Shown here piece after piece: positions 29,844-41,103 of a stretch of 64,000 bases of DNA. The notes under the pieces were generated by a model. It made no database searches. It had not been told where the DNA came from and saw only the letters and a program-made list of their open reading frames with translations. The position numbers were made by a program, and so were the translations under genes. Where the stretch lies: positions 79,577,550 to 79,641,549 of the forward strand of contig CM045729.1 in NCBI GenBank assembly GCA_024760905.1, given 5' to 3'. Position 1 is the first letter of the stretch. Every line of letters starts with the position of its first letter. Source of the DNA: Plotosus lineatus. Lineage: Eukaryota; Chordata; Actinopteri; Siluriformes; Plotosidae.

Positions 29844-32564
29844 GGACTTTGAATATTGGAACTATGGCAGGAAAAGGTAGAGCTGGCTGACATGATGCAG
29901 AGGAGGAAGGTGGACATACTGTCTGTTCAGGAGACCGGGTAGAAAGGTAGCAAGGCTAACAGCTTAGGAGCAGGGTTTAAGCTGTTCTATCATGGTGTGA
30001 ATGGGAAGAGAAATGGAGTAGGAGTCATCTTGAAGGAGGAGTTTGTCAGGAATGTTCTAGAAGTGAAATGAGTGTCAGACAGAGTGATGAGTCTCAAGTT
30101 AGAAATTGAAGGTGTGATGTTCAATGTTGTTAGTGCATATGCTACACAGGCAGGATGTGAGCTAAAAGAGGAGAGATTCTGGAGTGACTTAGATGAAGTG
30201 ATGCAGAATACCCCAAAGATGAAAGAGTAGTCATTGGGGCAGACTTTAATGGACATGTTGGTGCAGGAAACAGAGGGGACGAGGAAGTGATGGGCAGATT
30301 TGGTATCCAGGACAGGAACACAGAACGGCAGATGTTGATCGATTTTGCAAAGAAGGATGGAAATGGCTGTGGTGAATACTTTCTTCAAGAAGAGACAGGA
30401 GCTGCTTGAAGTGAGAGACTGCAAAGTAATAGTGGGTGAGAGTGTTGCCAAACAGCATAGGATGGTGGTGTGCAGGATGATGCTGATGGTGAGGAAGGTG
30501 AAGAAGGCAAAGGCAGAGCAGAAGACAAGGTGGTGGAAGCTGAAAAAGGAAGAGTGTCGTGTTGTCTTCAAGGAGGAGTTGAAACAGGCTTTGGATGGTC
30601 AGGAAGTGCTTCCAGATGACTGGACAACCACAGCAAATGTGATCAGGGAGACAGGTAGGAGAGTACTTGGTGTGTCCTCTGGAAAGAAAGTAGATAAGCA
30701 GACTTGGTGGTGGAATGAGGAAGTGCAGGAGTGTGTACAAAGGAAGAGGTTAGCTAAGAAGAAGTGGGACATTGAGAGGACAGAAGAGAGTAAACAGGAG
30801 TACAGGGAGACACAGCGTAAGGCGAAAGTAGCGGTGGCAAAGGCCAAACAGAGGGTGTATGATGACTTGTATGATAGGTTGGATAGTAAGGAGGGAGAAA
30901 ATGATCTATTGATCAAGTTGGCACAGCAGAGACATAGAGATGGGAAGGATGTGCAGCAGGTTAGATGATAAAGGAGAGAGGGGGAAATGTATTGACTGAT
31001 GACAGAAGTGTGCTGGGAATATGGAAAGGGTACTTTGAAGAGCTGATGAATGAGGAACATGAGAGAAAAAAGAGTAGAAGAGGTGGCTGTTGAGGAGCAG
31101 GAAGTAGCAAAGATTAGTAAGGGTGAAGTGAGGAATGCACTCATGAGGATGAAGAATGTAAAGGCAGTTGGTCCTGATGATATACCTGTGGAGATATGGA
31201 AGTGTCTAGGAGAGGTAGCAGTAGATTTTCTGACAAGAACAGACAACAAGGTCTTAGAGCGTGAGCAGATGCCGGAGTAATGGAGGAGAAGTGTGCTGGC
31301 GCGCATTTTTAAGAACAAGGGAGACATGCAGAGTTGTAGCAACTACAGAGGGATAAAGTTGATGAGCCATACGATGAAGTTATGCGAAAGAATAGTGGAA
31401 GCTAAACTATGGGCAGAGGTCAGCATTTGTGAACAACAGTTTGGTTTCATGCCAAGAAAGGGCACCACAGATGTAGTGTTTTCTTTGAGGATGTTAATAG
31501 AGAAGTACAGAGAAGGTCGGAGGGAACTACATTGTGCCTTTGTGGCTCTGGAAAAAGCATATGACAGGGTGCCAAGAGAAGAACTGTCGTATTGCATGAG
31601 GAGGTCTGGAGTGGCAGAGAAGTATGTTAGAGTGGTGCAGGACATATATGAGAGATGTAAGACAGTGGTGAGGTGTGCTGTAGGCGTGACCGACGAATTC
31701 AAGGTGGAGGTGGGACTGCATCAAGGGTCAGCTCGGAGCCCCTTCTTGTTTGCTATGGTGATGGACAGGCTGACAGACGAGGTTAGGCAAGAATCTCCAT
31801 GGACTATGATGTTCGCAGATGAGATTTTGATCTGTAGTGAGAGCAGAGAACAAGTGGAGGAAAATCTTGAGAGGTGGAGGTATGCCCTAGAAAGGAGAGG
31901 AATGAAGGTTAGCCTCAGAAAATCAGAGTACATGTGGTGAATGGGAAGGACCCAAGAGGAACGGTGATGTTACAGGGAGCAGAGATAACGAAGGTAGAGG
32001 ATTTTAAGTCCTTAGGCTCAACAATCCAGAGCAATGGAGAGTGTGGAAAAGAGGTGAAGAAGCGTGTGCAGGCAGGTTGGAATGGTTGGAGAATTGTGTC
32101 CGGTGTGATGTGCGTTAGGAGAGTATCAGCAAGAATGAAAGGAAAAGTGTACAAGACGGTGATGAGACCAGCGATGTTGTATGGCTTAGAAACAGTGGCG
32201 CTGAGGAAAAGACAGGAGGCAGAGTTGAAGGTAGCAGAGATGAAAATGTTGAGGTTCTCTCTGGGAGTAATAAGGATGGATAGGATCAGAAATGAGTACA
32301 TCAGGGAGACAGCCCATGTAAGAGGTTTTGGAGACAAAGTCAGAGGCTATATCGAGATGGTTTGGACATGTACAGAGGAGGGATAGTGAGTATATTGGTA
32401 GCAGGATGCTGAGGTTGGAACTACCAGGCAAAAGGCCCAGAGGAAGACCAAAGAAGAGATTTATGGATGTGGTGAAGGAAGACATAAAGGTCATTGGAGT
32501 AAGAGAAGAAGATGCAGAGGACAGGGTGAGATGGAGGCGGATGATTTGCTGTGGTGACCCCTGA
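29844..32564 (+). pseudogene. RTE polyprotein (endonuclease-RT), copy A, multiply frameshifted
   Basis: Pieces in order are an endonuclease (SVQETG and GVGVILKEEFVRNVLE regions, 29870-30070), the linker (EVLPDDWTTTANVIRETGRR, 30345-30968), and RT fingers (VGPDDIPVEIWKCLGEVAVD, 31050-31280). The palm follows (NYRGIKLMSHTMKLCERIVE, ALEKAYDRVPREELSYCMRR, GLHQGSARSPFLFAMVMDRL, 31293-31940), then the C-terminal domain (31934-32564, RWFGHVQRRDSEYIGSRMLR). The catalytic loop reads FADE at 31812-31823 instead of FADD, so the second catalytic aspartate is replaced by glutamate. With at least four frame breaks it is dead. The family is a non-LTR element of the RTE clade (Expander-like by recall). Confidence 0.92.
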
Positions 32565-32639
32565 AGGGAAAAGCCGAAAGGAAAAGAAGAAGTTGCAGCA
32601 AACCTCCCTGAGATAACTTGTTTTTATCTGTTAATTCTG

Positions 32640-32880
32640 GTTAGTTCTTCATCCTGTAGCAGTAAGCAGATTCTATCTCGGCCAAATCTTGACCTTGAAC
32701 TGCTTTCCAGTTCATTGCAGGGCCGACACTCACGAGTGTTCATACTCGAACTCACACCTAAGGGCAATTTAGCACAGCCAGATAAACTAATGTGCTTATC
32801 TTTAGACTGTAGGAGGAGACCCAAGCACGTGGAGGAAATCCACACATACGCAGAGAGAACATGCAAACACCACTGAATCC
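32640..32880 (-). mobile_element. SINE-D copy, degraded
   Basis: Minus-strand landmarks gtttgcatgttctctctgcg, tggatttcctccacgtgctt and ccctgcaatgaactggaaag are recognisable. The tail is decayed and the head mostly lost. Confidence 0.6.
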
Positions 32881-32964
32881 TGATTATTGTTATTTCCTTT
32901 CTGTTCAGTCATCGTTTTACATTGTCATGAAGCCACATAAACATTTTTTTGTAATGTTTTTGTG

Positions 32965-33303
32965 GGCAGTGGTGGCCTGATTGTCAAGGTGCTGGATCAC
33001 TGATCCCAAGGTTGGGGGTTCAAGCCCCACTCTCAACAGGTTGTCACTGTCCCCCCAGTGCAGCTAACTGGGTTATCAAAGGCCGGTCATGTCTCTCACT
33101 GTCTATGGTGCGAGGTTCATGTAAAAGAACCATTGCTGACTTTCCTAAAGAGTAGCTGCATATCCGTCAGCGTGTTTCTGCCCTGTGATGGCCTGGTGAG
33201 CTGTCCAGGGTGTACTCTGCCCTCACCGAGAATTGGCTGGAATGGGCGCCAGCCTCCCTGTGACCCTAATTAGGATTAAGCGATTGCAGAAAATGGATGA
33301 ATG
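32965..33303 (+). mobile_element. SINE-B copy, near-perfect TSD
   Basis: Complete head, B box GGTTCAAGCCC, core and gtgaccctaattaggattaa tail ending ggatgaatgaatg. The flanks aatgtttttgtg and aatgtttatgtg match at 11 of 12 positions. Confidence 0.92.
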
Positions 33304-34351
33304 AATGTTTATGTGCCATATTATGTCAACACCAAACTGCTGAATCTGCTTGGTGTTTGTTGTTATGCCATTTTTGGTCAACTCATTTCTGATTGCAAGT
33401 GTGTGAACAGCTGTCATTTTTTGTTGACTGAGCAAAAGCTTCCAGCCTGTTGATGAGCCCACACTTACTATGATCCATTACAAATGTTTCAAAACATTTT
33501 GTTTCTATTTGGCACTCAATGTTGGCCTGTAAAAGAACACTGATCACTGGATATCCAGAGGTTTCTTCACCACTGCTTGGGTAGCACTATTGGGAATATG
33601 AAGACTTCCCACCAGCTACTTGTTCAGTCAGCTCATCCCAAATTGCTTTTCCATGTAAGAGCTTGAATCACCTTGGTGTTTGTTTTCCCTCTCTAAAGTG
33701 AAGTAAATACATAGCTGTCTTCTGCATTTATGAACTACATGTGTATGGTATGGTATGGTAATCTTTAACTGAAGACATATGAATAAATTCACTAGACAGA
33801 GCAGCCCTGATTGCATTTTGTATATCATGCGTGTGTTGGTGCCGCAGGCAAAAAAAAAAAAAAAAAATCTAAACACATATTGCTTAGTGTGGGCACATCC
33901 TCAGAAACACTAAGTAAAACTGAAAGGCACTACATGTATTTCTTTCAAATATGATATCATTCAATTATCTCACATCATACTTCATACTGCGTTCCTCACT
34001 GTACTGCAAATTCAACATCTAAACTGCTTTACTCAGTTCATGAATGTTCCTTGCATGTAAAATGGTGTCAGTGACAGATGGCTGAAGTTTCACAATACAT
34101 TAGCATCATGGGAAGGAGGAGTGTGAAAATCTCATGAATGTTAGCTCCGCATGGAGAATCTTCCTAATGAAAGGTCATGGAGATATTTAATTATTAATTC
34201 TCATTAGAAAATACAATCAGGGCAAACACTTAATTTATTCTGCATTTACATCCAACTGATCAGAAAATGTTGATACATTTTGTCAAACAGAAGCCCTGGG
34301 AATAGTGATAGCTGTAATTCCAATCAGTCAGTATATATGGCAAATAAATAT
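33304..34351. other. Unique sequence with a possible conserved noncoding block
   Basis: An A-run is at 33849-33867 and a (TATGG)n stretch near 33743. The part 34050-34330 is repeat-free with clustered TAAT-type cores (gatatttaattattaattct), which could be a regulatory element. This is not demonstrable from one sequence. Confidence 0.4.
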
Positions 34352-34603
34352 TGCATGGGTTTCCTCAGGGTACTCCAGTATCCTCACACAGTCCAAAAAC
34401 ATTCACGGAAGGATACGTGACGGTTCCAGATTGCCCCTAGGTGCGAGTGTGAGGGTAAGTGTTTGAATGAGTGTTGGACCTGCGATATCTTGACTGGATG
34501 TACAGGGTGTACCCTGCCATCACCCAGAGTTAGCTGGGATGGGCACCAGGCTTCCTGCAACTCTAAGGATGGATTGGCTTAGAAACTGAATGAATGATGA
34601 ATG
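34352..34603 (+). mobile_element. SINE-D copy, 5'-truncated
   Basis: It starts at gcatgggtttcctcagggta, runs through acagtccaaaaacattcacg and acagggtgtaccctgccatc, and ends gaaactgaatgaatgatg. The tRNA-like head is missing. Confidence 0.75.
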
Positions 34604-35687
34604 ATGACCCAGCAGGTGGATAGTTTCAAGTCTTTAAGATTTCTTTAACATAAAAAAAAATCCCACAAACAGTGAAAAGGATACAAGTAAAATACTGAAA
34701 TATAAATAAGGTATTTCACAAAATACAATAGAAAAAAATAGAAAAAAAAAAATCAATATTAATTTAAATAGGACTTTGGGTAAAAATATATTGTCGTAAC
34801 CTGAGTGAAATATGCATGAATTAGAATTGTTCAACAGTGCTCTCCAATACTATCGGTACATATCACAACAGAACAGGTTGGAGAGCATGGGATACAATTA
34901 CAGATGGTATAGTTTACTGAAAAGGACATTAGGCAATCCCTGCAAATAAAGGCCAAAAAAAAAAAATAATAATAATAGATTGACAGATTGACAGCTCACA
35001 TGGAAGAGGAATATCGCGTCTTAAAGCTTAATCAAGGATGAACTGACTCGTAAGGGTCATACACCGAGTCCACTGTGTCAAAGGCAGAAAATAAAGACAG
35101 TATTGGTTAAAGAGAGAGAAGAACAAAAACTAAAAGCAGGAAAAGAAATTGTAGGTTCAGTACAAAACAGCAATGGCATTGCAATAACAATACTTTTCAA
35201 AGAGGTAAGAAAAACAAAATCCTTTAAATGTGCTCCACAAATGGATCAAGTTCAAGCAAGTGTGTGAGCCTGTGACATGAGTATAAGTACTCAGGCAATA
35301 AAAGTGTTTCTTCTGGTGTTGACCACTAGGATGAGGACCTGACCCCAATTCTCTGCCAAGAGTCAAGCAGGGCTTGTATATTGTATGTGTGCTGTCTTGA
35401 GGGGTTCTAGAGGAAGCCAGAGCTGAAGTGTGATGCAAGGACTCCAGGGATTTTTTTTTTTTTTTTTAATTTTAGATAATTGTACTTTCGCATCAAGTGA
35501 CTATATTTCTATAGCATCTGATGTGATTTTTAAGTTAAAACACATGTAAATAGTGTAAAAATCTAAATTATGTATGCTATGTCATGATCAAATTTGTCAA
35601 ATAATGTTTCCCTCAAATCTTCAAATTTCAATTTATTATATCTCCACTTCTATTGCTCCAATTTTCCTAATTTTTTTCATGTTGTGA
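34604..35687. other. AT-rich unique sequence, no feature recognised
   Basis: A T-run lies at about 35452-35467. Several A-rich tracts; nothing else was seen. Confidence 0.55.
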
Positions 35688-35957
35688 AAAGTCAGAAAGG
35701 CTAGATTGAGATGGTTTGGACATGTTCAGAGGAGGGATAGTGAGTACTAGTATATTGGTTGTAGGATGCTGAGGTTGGAACTACCAGGCAGAAGGCTTAG
35801 AGGAAGACCAAAGAGACGATTCATGGACGTGGTGAAGGAGGACATGAAGGCAGTTGGTGTAAGAGAAGAAGATGCAGAGGATAGGGTGAGATGGAGGCAG
35901 ATGATTCGCTGTGGCGACCCCTGAAGGGAAAACCCGAAAGGAAAAGAAGAAGAGAAA
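35688..35957 (+). mobile_element. RTE LINE copy, 5'-truncated 3' end
   Basis: This 270-bp piece starts at aaagtcagaaaggctagatt, encodes RWFGHVQRRDSEY and RFMDVVKEDMKAVGVREEDA, and ends aacccgaaaggaaaagaaga. A duplicated ctagta triplet shift occurs at 35744. I could not see a clear TSD. Confidence 0.9.
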
Positions 35958-38221
35958 ACCATTCCTCAATTTATTAAGATGTCTCAGAATTGTATTTTTC
36001 TCTTCAAAAAACATGATATTTTCACAATTAATTATTATTTAACTATGATTTTTGGACAGTATGCCAATGATGGGGGTATCTATGCAATAAACCAATAACA
36101 TTTGAAAAATCTTAAATATTTATCGAGCAAGCTATACAGATGTGGGTTTGAATTACCAAAGATATGGGTGGAGGGGTTATTAGTGACCTTGCACAGATTC
36201 TTTTAAACATAAGATATATTATTTTGGTTCATTGCATAAATTTATTTTTATAGTGTCTACAGTGGAAAAAATGAAGCATGTAACTTAATTAGTTTTAAGT
36301 TTACAGCTGTTTCAATATTAAAAGTCTCTTTACGGGTTAGGCGTGTATATACAGGTGACGCGCGGTATTTGATATATGGTTTGTAAATCTTTTCAATAAT
36401 GTTATCATAGAAAAATGTATGAATTTAACTTTTGATCGTGTGAATAATAGTATACCTGGTTTGCCCCTTAATTGTAAAATGTATAAAGAAGGTGACACAT
36501 GACTTTTTTCAGTTAAAGTGTTTGGGTTGTCTTAAAAAATCCAATTTGAGATTGAGTTGCTTTCATTGAATACACTCTAGAGGTGAGTCGAACCATAGCA
36601 TGCACTGGAAAGGATTAAAGCTGGTAGATCTTTGGGAGTGCTGGACATATTCTACCCATAAAAGATAGCTAACCCATCATGTCTGTGCGTCTACAAAAAA
36701 GATATATCAATGTCATGGTGGAGTGATATCAGCGAGAAAATCTATGCCACAGTACTATCAGCTGTGAAGAGTTGTGCCACTGGCTTTATATTGAATAAAA
36801 ATTTCAAGCAGGTCTTCAAACTAAGACAAGATATCCAGATATCAATCTTAGTTTCTGTCTGAGGCTTTTAAAGGATATAGCTGCTGTTTTGAGATACAAC
36901 GCTGGATACACCAGAGTTATTGTTTACTGATGGTTCACTCAGTCGGTGAGATGAAGTTGTTTTGTACTATCCTCCTCCTCCATGTCATATATCGTTCCTA
37001 CTGGGTCCATGATTGGCCTAAAAATTCTTTTCTCAAACAGTTGTGCAAAGTCATTTTGAACTGTTACACTGCGGGGAGCCGCTATACCAGCTTATGACGT
37101 TGCACTCGAGAGATGTGGCGAGCCGTGGTCATGGCTCTGCTGTACATATGCGAGAAATACAGTGAACTGTTGTCATGGCTTTCCATACTTAGCATAACAA
37201 ACAGCTGTAGATTGGTCAGAATCGATCTTGTGTTGTAAATATTTCCAATGAAAAAGAAAGACTACTAAATGTTATGGTAAATTTGATTGGCTGTTGTGAA
37301 AATATATATGAAATGCAGCATGCTGCATCTGCATAGTACTGAAAACCATGTCAGCATAACAGTTAATGAGCATCGCTCTAAGATCCTGCTGCCTGTTTAA
37401 TTCGAATATCTTCTTAAATTGTTTCCAATTCCTTCTTTTGTCAGACTTTTGTTTGAATTCATTGTTCATTCTGTACCTGTGTGCAATGCACTTTAACTGT
37501 TGGATGTTCTAAGCATCACGGATAGGTTGAAAGCTGCTGATCTCATCGAGTTTGAAATTTTATAAACTCAGGAAGAAGAACCACTTGGACATGGTTTCAG
37601 CTGTGGTGTAATCAGTAAAACTGGTGGCTGTCTGATATCTGGGCTGAAGGAACTTCGGATTCCCCAAGGCTTCTATGATGACTCGAATGGTTATTGGCTT
37701 TGCTGAAATTATATGAGCAGGAAACACAGAGGGGAGGAGTGAAGTCCCAAGTGAGCGCATTCCCTCTTGGCTCTGTGCACAGGTCTTGGGTTTATTATGG
37801 CACTGGGAAATGTGATGGTCTGTAAGCCCTAAATAAATGCTCAGGTTCTCGCACTGTTACCTTTCTGTCCTGCAGACCAAGGGCAGCTGAATTGCTTGTT
37901 TTTATAAGCGGTTATGGGTGTGGTCTTCATGTGGATATTGCATGGATTCTTCCAGTAGAGCAGAAAATAATCTAAATCATTAGCAAGACTGACGGAGTGG
38001 CCAAGAGTCATGTCATCATTGCAGCATGCAAACCATTTGGGTTTGTTAAGGCCTTGCTGTAATGTGGTCCTCAGTGTTGATATTTTCCTTCCCTTGCCTA
38101 GATGAAATTTGAGAAATTCGAGTGTATAGTTACTGCTCCTCCTGTTCCCTGATGAGCTCTGAATTGACTCTCACCAATTTCTTGACCTCAAGGTGCATGA
38201 CAATGAAAATTAGTCACACAG
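35958..38221. other. Unique sequence, no gene recognised
   Basis: Many short open frames on both strands, none with a domain or plausible exon structure. It is free of the repeats seen elsewhere, so it is one of the larger non-repetitive stretches. Confidence 0.5.
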
Positions 38222-38543
38222 GAATTAGCCTCCAGCAAGAACTCTTGGGTTCACGTCCTAACCTGGGGGCTTCTGTCTGGAGTTTGGATGTTCTCTCCAT
38301 GCTTGGGAGGGTTTCTCCAGGTACTTCGGTTTACACCCGCAGTTCAAAAACATGCTCAGGAGGATAATTGTCTGTTCCAAATCGCCCCAAGATGTGTGTT
38401 TGTGATAGTTGTTGTGTTAGCCCCGCGATGGCCTGGCAAGGTGTCCAGTGTGTATCCTGCCCTTGCCCAGAGTTGGCTGAGATGGGTGCCAGCCTCTCCG
38501 TGACTCTGATTTGTATTAAGTGGCTTAGAAAATGAATGAGTGA
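38222..38543 (+). mobile_element. SINE-D copy
   Basis: Head region agcaagaactcttgggttca, then gtttggatgttctctccatg, caggtacttcggtttacacc and gatggcctggcaaggtgtcc, with the tail gaaaatgaatgagtg. Confidence 0.75.
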
Positions 38544-38991
38544 AGGTGCCATACGCAGTACCTGGACTAACCTCCTGCTCCTAGTTGGTGGTAGCCCACT
38601 TCGGCTGTCTGGCCTGGTCAAAAATACTCATGCAATATACAGTACTGCCATGTAAATGAGACTGAGACTGAGACTGAGGCTAAGACTGTACCTGTAATGG
38701 TGGTAAAGTTTTTGGCAGCTAATAGATTATCAGTGAGTTGCAGTAAGTTCTGCTGTTGGTATGTTCCAGCAGTTAGCCAATGGGGTGTTCTTAGTGCATT
38801 AGCACCTGTAAGTATACATTTATATCTCCTGCATCCGTAGTGGACAAAGTATACTGTGAGGACAGAACAGAAAGGACAGCAGAGGATTGCAGATAAGGCA
38901 TTTTATTTAAAGGAAATCCCAGGTAATCTCTGTAGGATAAAACAGAATAGATATAAATCTGAGTACAGGTAAACTGTGTAATATAGAGATG
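38544..38991. other. Unique sequence with short (GAGACT)n
   Basis: A short gagactgagactgagactga array lies near 38658-38682. No other feature. Confidence 0.5.
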
Positions 38992-39425
38992 GGCAGTAGT
39001 GGCTCAATGGATAAGGCACTGAATCAATGACCAGCAGGTTGGCAGTTCAAGTCACAGTACCATTATTATTATTGTGGATGCTTATATAGCGCAGTTTCAT
39101 ACACACGTAGTAGGCTCAATGTGCATGAGACCCCTGCGCTCCGGGTACCTGTCACCACTGTACGGCACCAGTTGTTGCGTTGTTGTATCCTTTTGATGCT
39201 GAGCGCCAAGCAGGAAGCAACAACTCCCAAATTTTAATGTCTCATGGTATGCCGCGGCCAGATTCGAACTCCGACCTTCCGGAGGATAAGGCGGACGCTT
39301 TCCCAACTGAGTTAAATTCCCGATTGCACCATCAACAAATGTTATTAAATCTCAATTACTCAGCTGTATAAATCATTCTGGATAAGAGTGACAGCCAAAT
39401 GCTATGAATGTAGATGTTAAAAAAT
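38992..39425 (+). mobile_element. tRNA-headed SINE of a further family, interrupted
   Basis: Head gggcagtagtggctcaatgg with B box cagttcaagtc runs to 39060. The tail tctggataagagtgacagcc and aaatgctatgaatgtagatg (to about 39425) is a common teleost SINE ending. Between them sits about 270 bp (39062-39330) starting with (ATT)n and including gcttatatagcgcagtttca, apparently a separate repeat inserted into or fused with the SINE. Confidence 0.55.
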
Positions 39426-39930
39426 TAAGACAAAGAGCAAATCAAGGTACAGCAGGTAATGGTCCAACACACATGTAACAGGAATAGAATGGGTTAAATC
39501 AGTAAAACAATAAACTCAAGGGCAGAGAGTAAAGAGTGTGGAATCAATAGAAGCAAAATCAAAATAGAGAATAAAGATCAATACAGAATAAAGGCTTAAT
39601 ACAGCACACCAATGGCATGACAGTATCATTACTTCGTGAAGTGCTGAGGCAAACACGCAAACATTACAAATCCGTTTGTAATATGCACTATGGTATTGGG
39701 TGACGTGCAAATAAGTGTACATATGAGCATGTGATGTGTCCGTCATCAGGTAATTATGATTGGTGTAAGGGTTCCTGAAATTGTAGTGATTCATTCATTT
39801 CTTTCTTTCTTTATTTATTTATTCATTACATTTTTTAACCACAAAAAAAAAAAAAAAAACATGTGGCATGTTTGGAAGCACTCCATCATGTTCAACATTT
39901 TGAACAGCGTCCCTTTGCTAATAAAATATC
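39426..39930. other. AT-rich unique sequence, no feature recognised
   Basis: (TTTA)n-like sequence and an A-run at 39842-39859 are present. Nothing else. Confidence 0.5.
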
Positions 39931-40290
39931 ACGGTTTTCTTCCATAACATAAGATTGAGCAGGGCATCTGAGACCACTCACAAACGTCACCTGATCATCC
40001 AGAATACGAATTCCTCTCTTGTGCACTCTGTTTTTTAGCTCACCGACAGGTTTTCAATGGGGTTTAGATTAGAGCCTGGAATGCCCATAGCAGAAGCTTG
40101 ATTCAGGGCTCAACTAACCATTTTTGTGTGATTTGGACATATGCTTCAGATTATGCTCTTGGTGGAGAATCTAGTAAGGCTGCCAGATGTTGATGTGAAA
40201 TAGTATTTTATCATTCATGTATCCCAAAAAGTTTTTCATGTCCTTCGGAAGAAATACAGCCCATCACACTTAAAAGAAAAAGTGTATTTC
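39931..40290 (-). pseudogene. Tc1-like transposase relic, C-terminal part
   Basis: The minus strand encodes IPGSNLNPIENLSVS then LKNRVHKRGIRILDDQVT, corresponding to the SPDLNPIENLW(x)ELKxRV region around the third catalytic acid of Tc1 transposases. The plus strand shows the familiar antisense tcaatggggtttaga. The rest is too decayed to frame and no TIRs were found. Confidence 0.65.
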
Positions 40291-40312
40291 TCAAAAATAT
40301 AATATATATATA

Positions 40313-40653
40313 TATGTGGCTTGGTGGTAAAGGGAGCCAGATCACTTGTTCACAAGGTTGGGTGTTCAAGCTCCACTCTCAACTGGTTGTCAATGCTGCC
40401 CCCCCAGTGCAGCTAACTGGGTTATCAAAGGCCGGTCATGTCTCTCACTGTCTATCATGAAGGGTTCATGTAAAAGAGCCATTGCTGACTTTTGACAAGA
40501 GTAGGCCGCATAGCTGTCAGCATGTTTCTGCCCTGCAATGGCCTGGCGAGTCATCTAGGGTGTACTCTGCCCTCACCAGGAGTCGACTGAGATGGGTGCC
40601 AGCCTTCCCGTGACCCTAATTAGGATTAAGTGGTTCAGAAAATGAATGAATGT
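40313..40653 (+). mobile_element. SINE-B copy
   Basis: The head is partly lost (gtggcttggtggtaaaggga) directly after a short (AT)n tract. B box GTGTTCAAGCT, the full core and the tail gtgaccctaattaggattaa followed by gaatgaatg are present. Confidence 0.88.
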
Positions 40654-41087
40654 TTCTGTATAATAAAAATATATTTCTTAGGCTCTAATTTGGGATGAGC
40701 TTCAGAATGGACAGTAAATTAATCATTCAAATATACTGCCCATGTGAAGGGGCAGGTCAGAGGATGGGGATTAACTTCATGGACCTCGCAGTTATATCAT
40801 GTGTTGTGCACTGCAGAGCAGAATACAGATCCAAACTAGGTCGCAATGTATTCTTTAGAAAAATAAGCCCAGAGGAATAAGCCAGCAACAAAAAGTACAA
40901 AGAGTACAAACAAATGTGAAAGAGGCACATAAACACTCGTACAATCATAAGAATATTCGCATTGTGTCACTCAAACCAGGGAGAGGTTCCTTCTCCCAAT
41001 TCAAGGGTTCACCCCCCCTGGTGGATATGGTGGTGACTCTGCAGCAACTGGAGCACTGGTCTGGTCTGTCAGGTATTTACACAACTT
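40654..41087. other. Unique sequence hosting the RTE copy B insertion site
   Basis: A frame at 40695-40880 contains ISCVVHCRAEYRSKLGRNVF, faintly THAP-like in spacing of its cysteines but too weak to call. Otherwise nothing recognised. Confidence 0.35.
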
Positions 41088-41103
41088 ATCCAGATCTGCA
41101 CCT

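Larger units (their letters stand above)
28521..32592 (+). mobile_element. RTE-clade LINE copy A, full extent, split by a TIR element
   Basis: The 5' end atgcagccatgagggg matches the terminus defined by the copy at 41104. The 3' end is aagccgaaaggaaaagaaga. Removing the 1,012-bp insertion at 28827-29838 (plus one 5-bp duplication) leaves about 3.05 kb, close to the 3,150 bp of the minus-strand copy at 58941-62090. Confidence 0.92.

Noticed and set aside
30246..30740. Minus-strand frames rich in Leu/Pro/His opposite the RTE
   Set aside because: They are antisense shadows of the RTE polyprotein. The same pattern appears opposite the RTE copies at 41.6, 47.5 and 59-61 kb.
36550..37860. Possible host gene in the long unique stretch
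   Set aside because: Frames are short, on both strands, without domain signatures or coherent splice sites.
40695..40880. Second THAP-like segment (CVVHCRAEYRSKLG)
   Set aside because: Only cysteine spacing is suggestive. The downstream THAP block and splice signals were not found.
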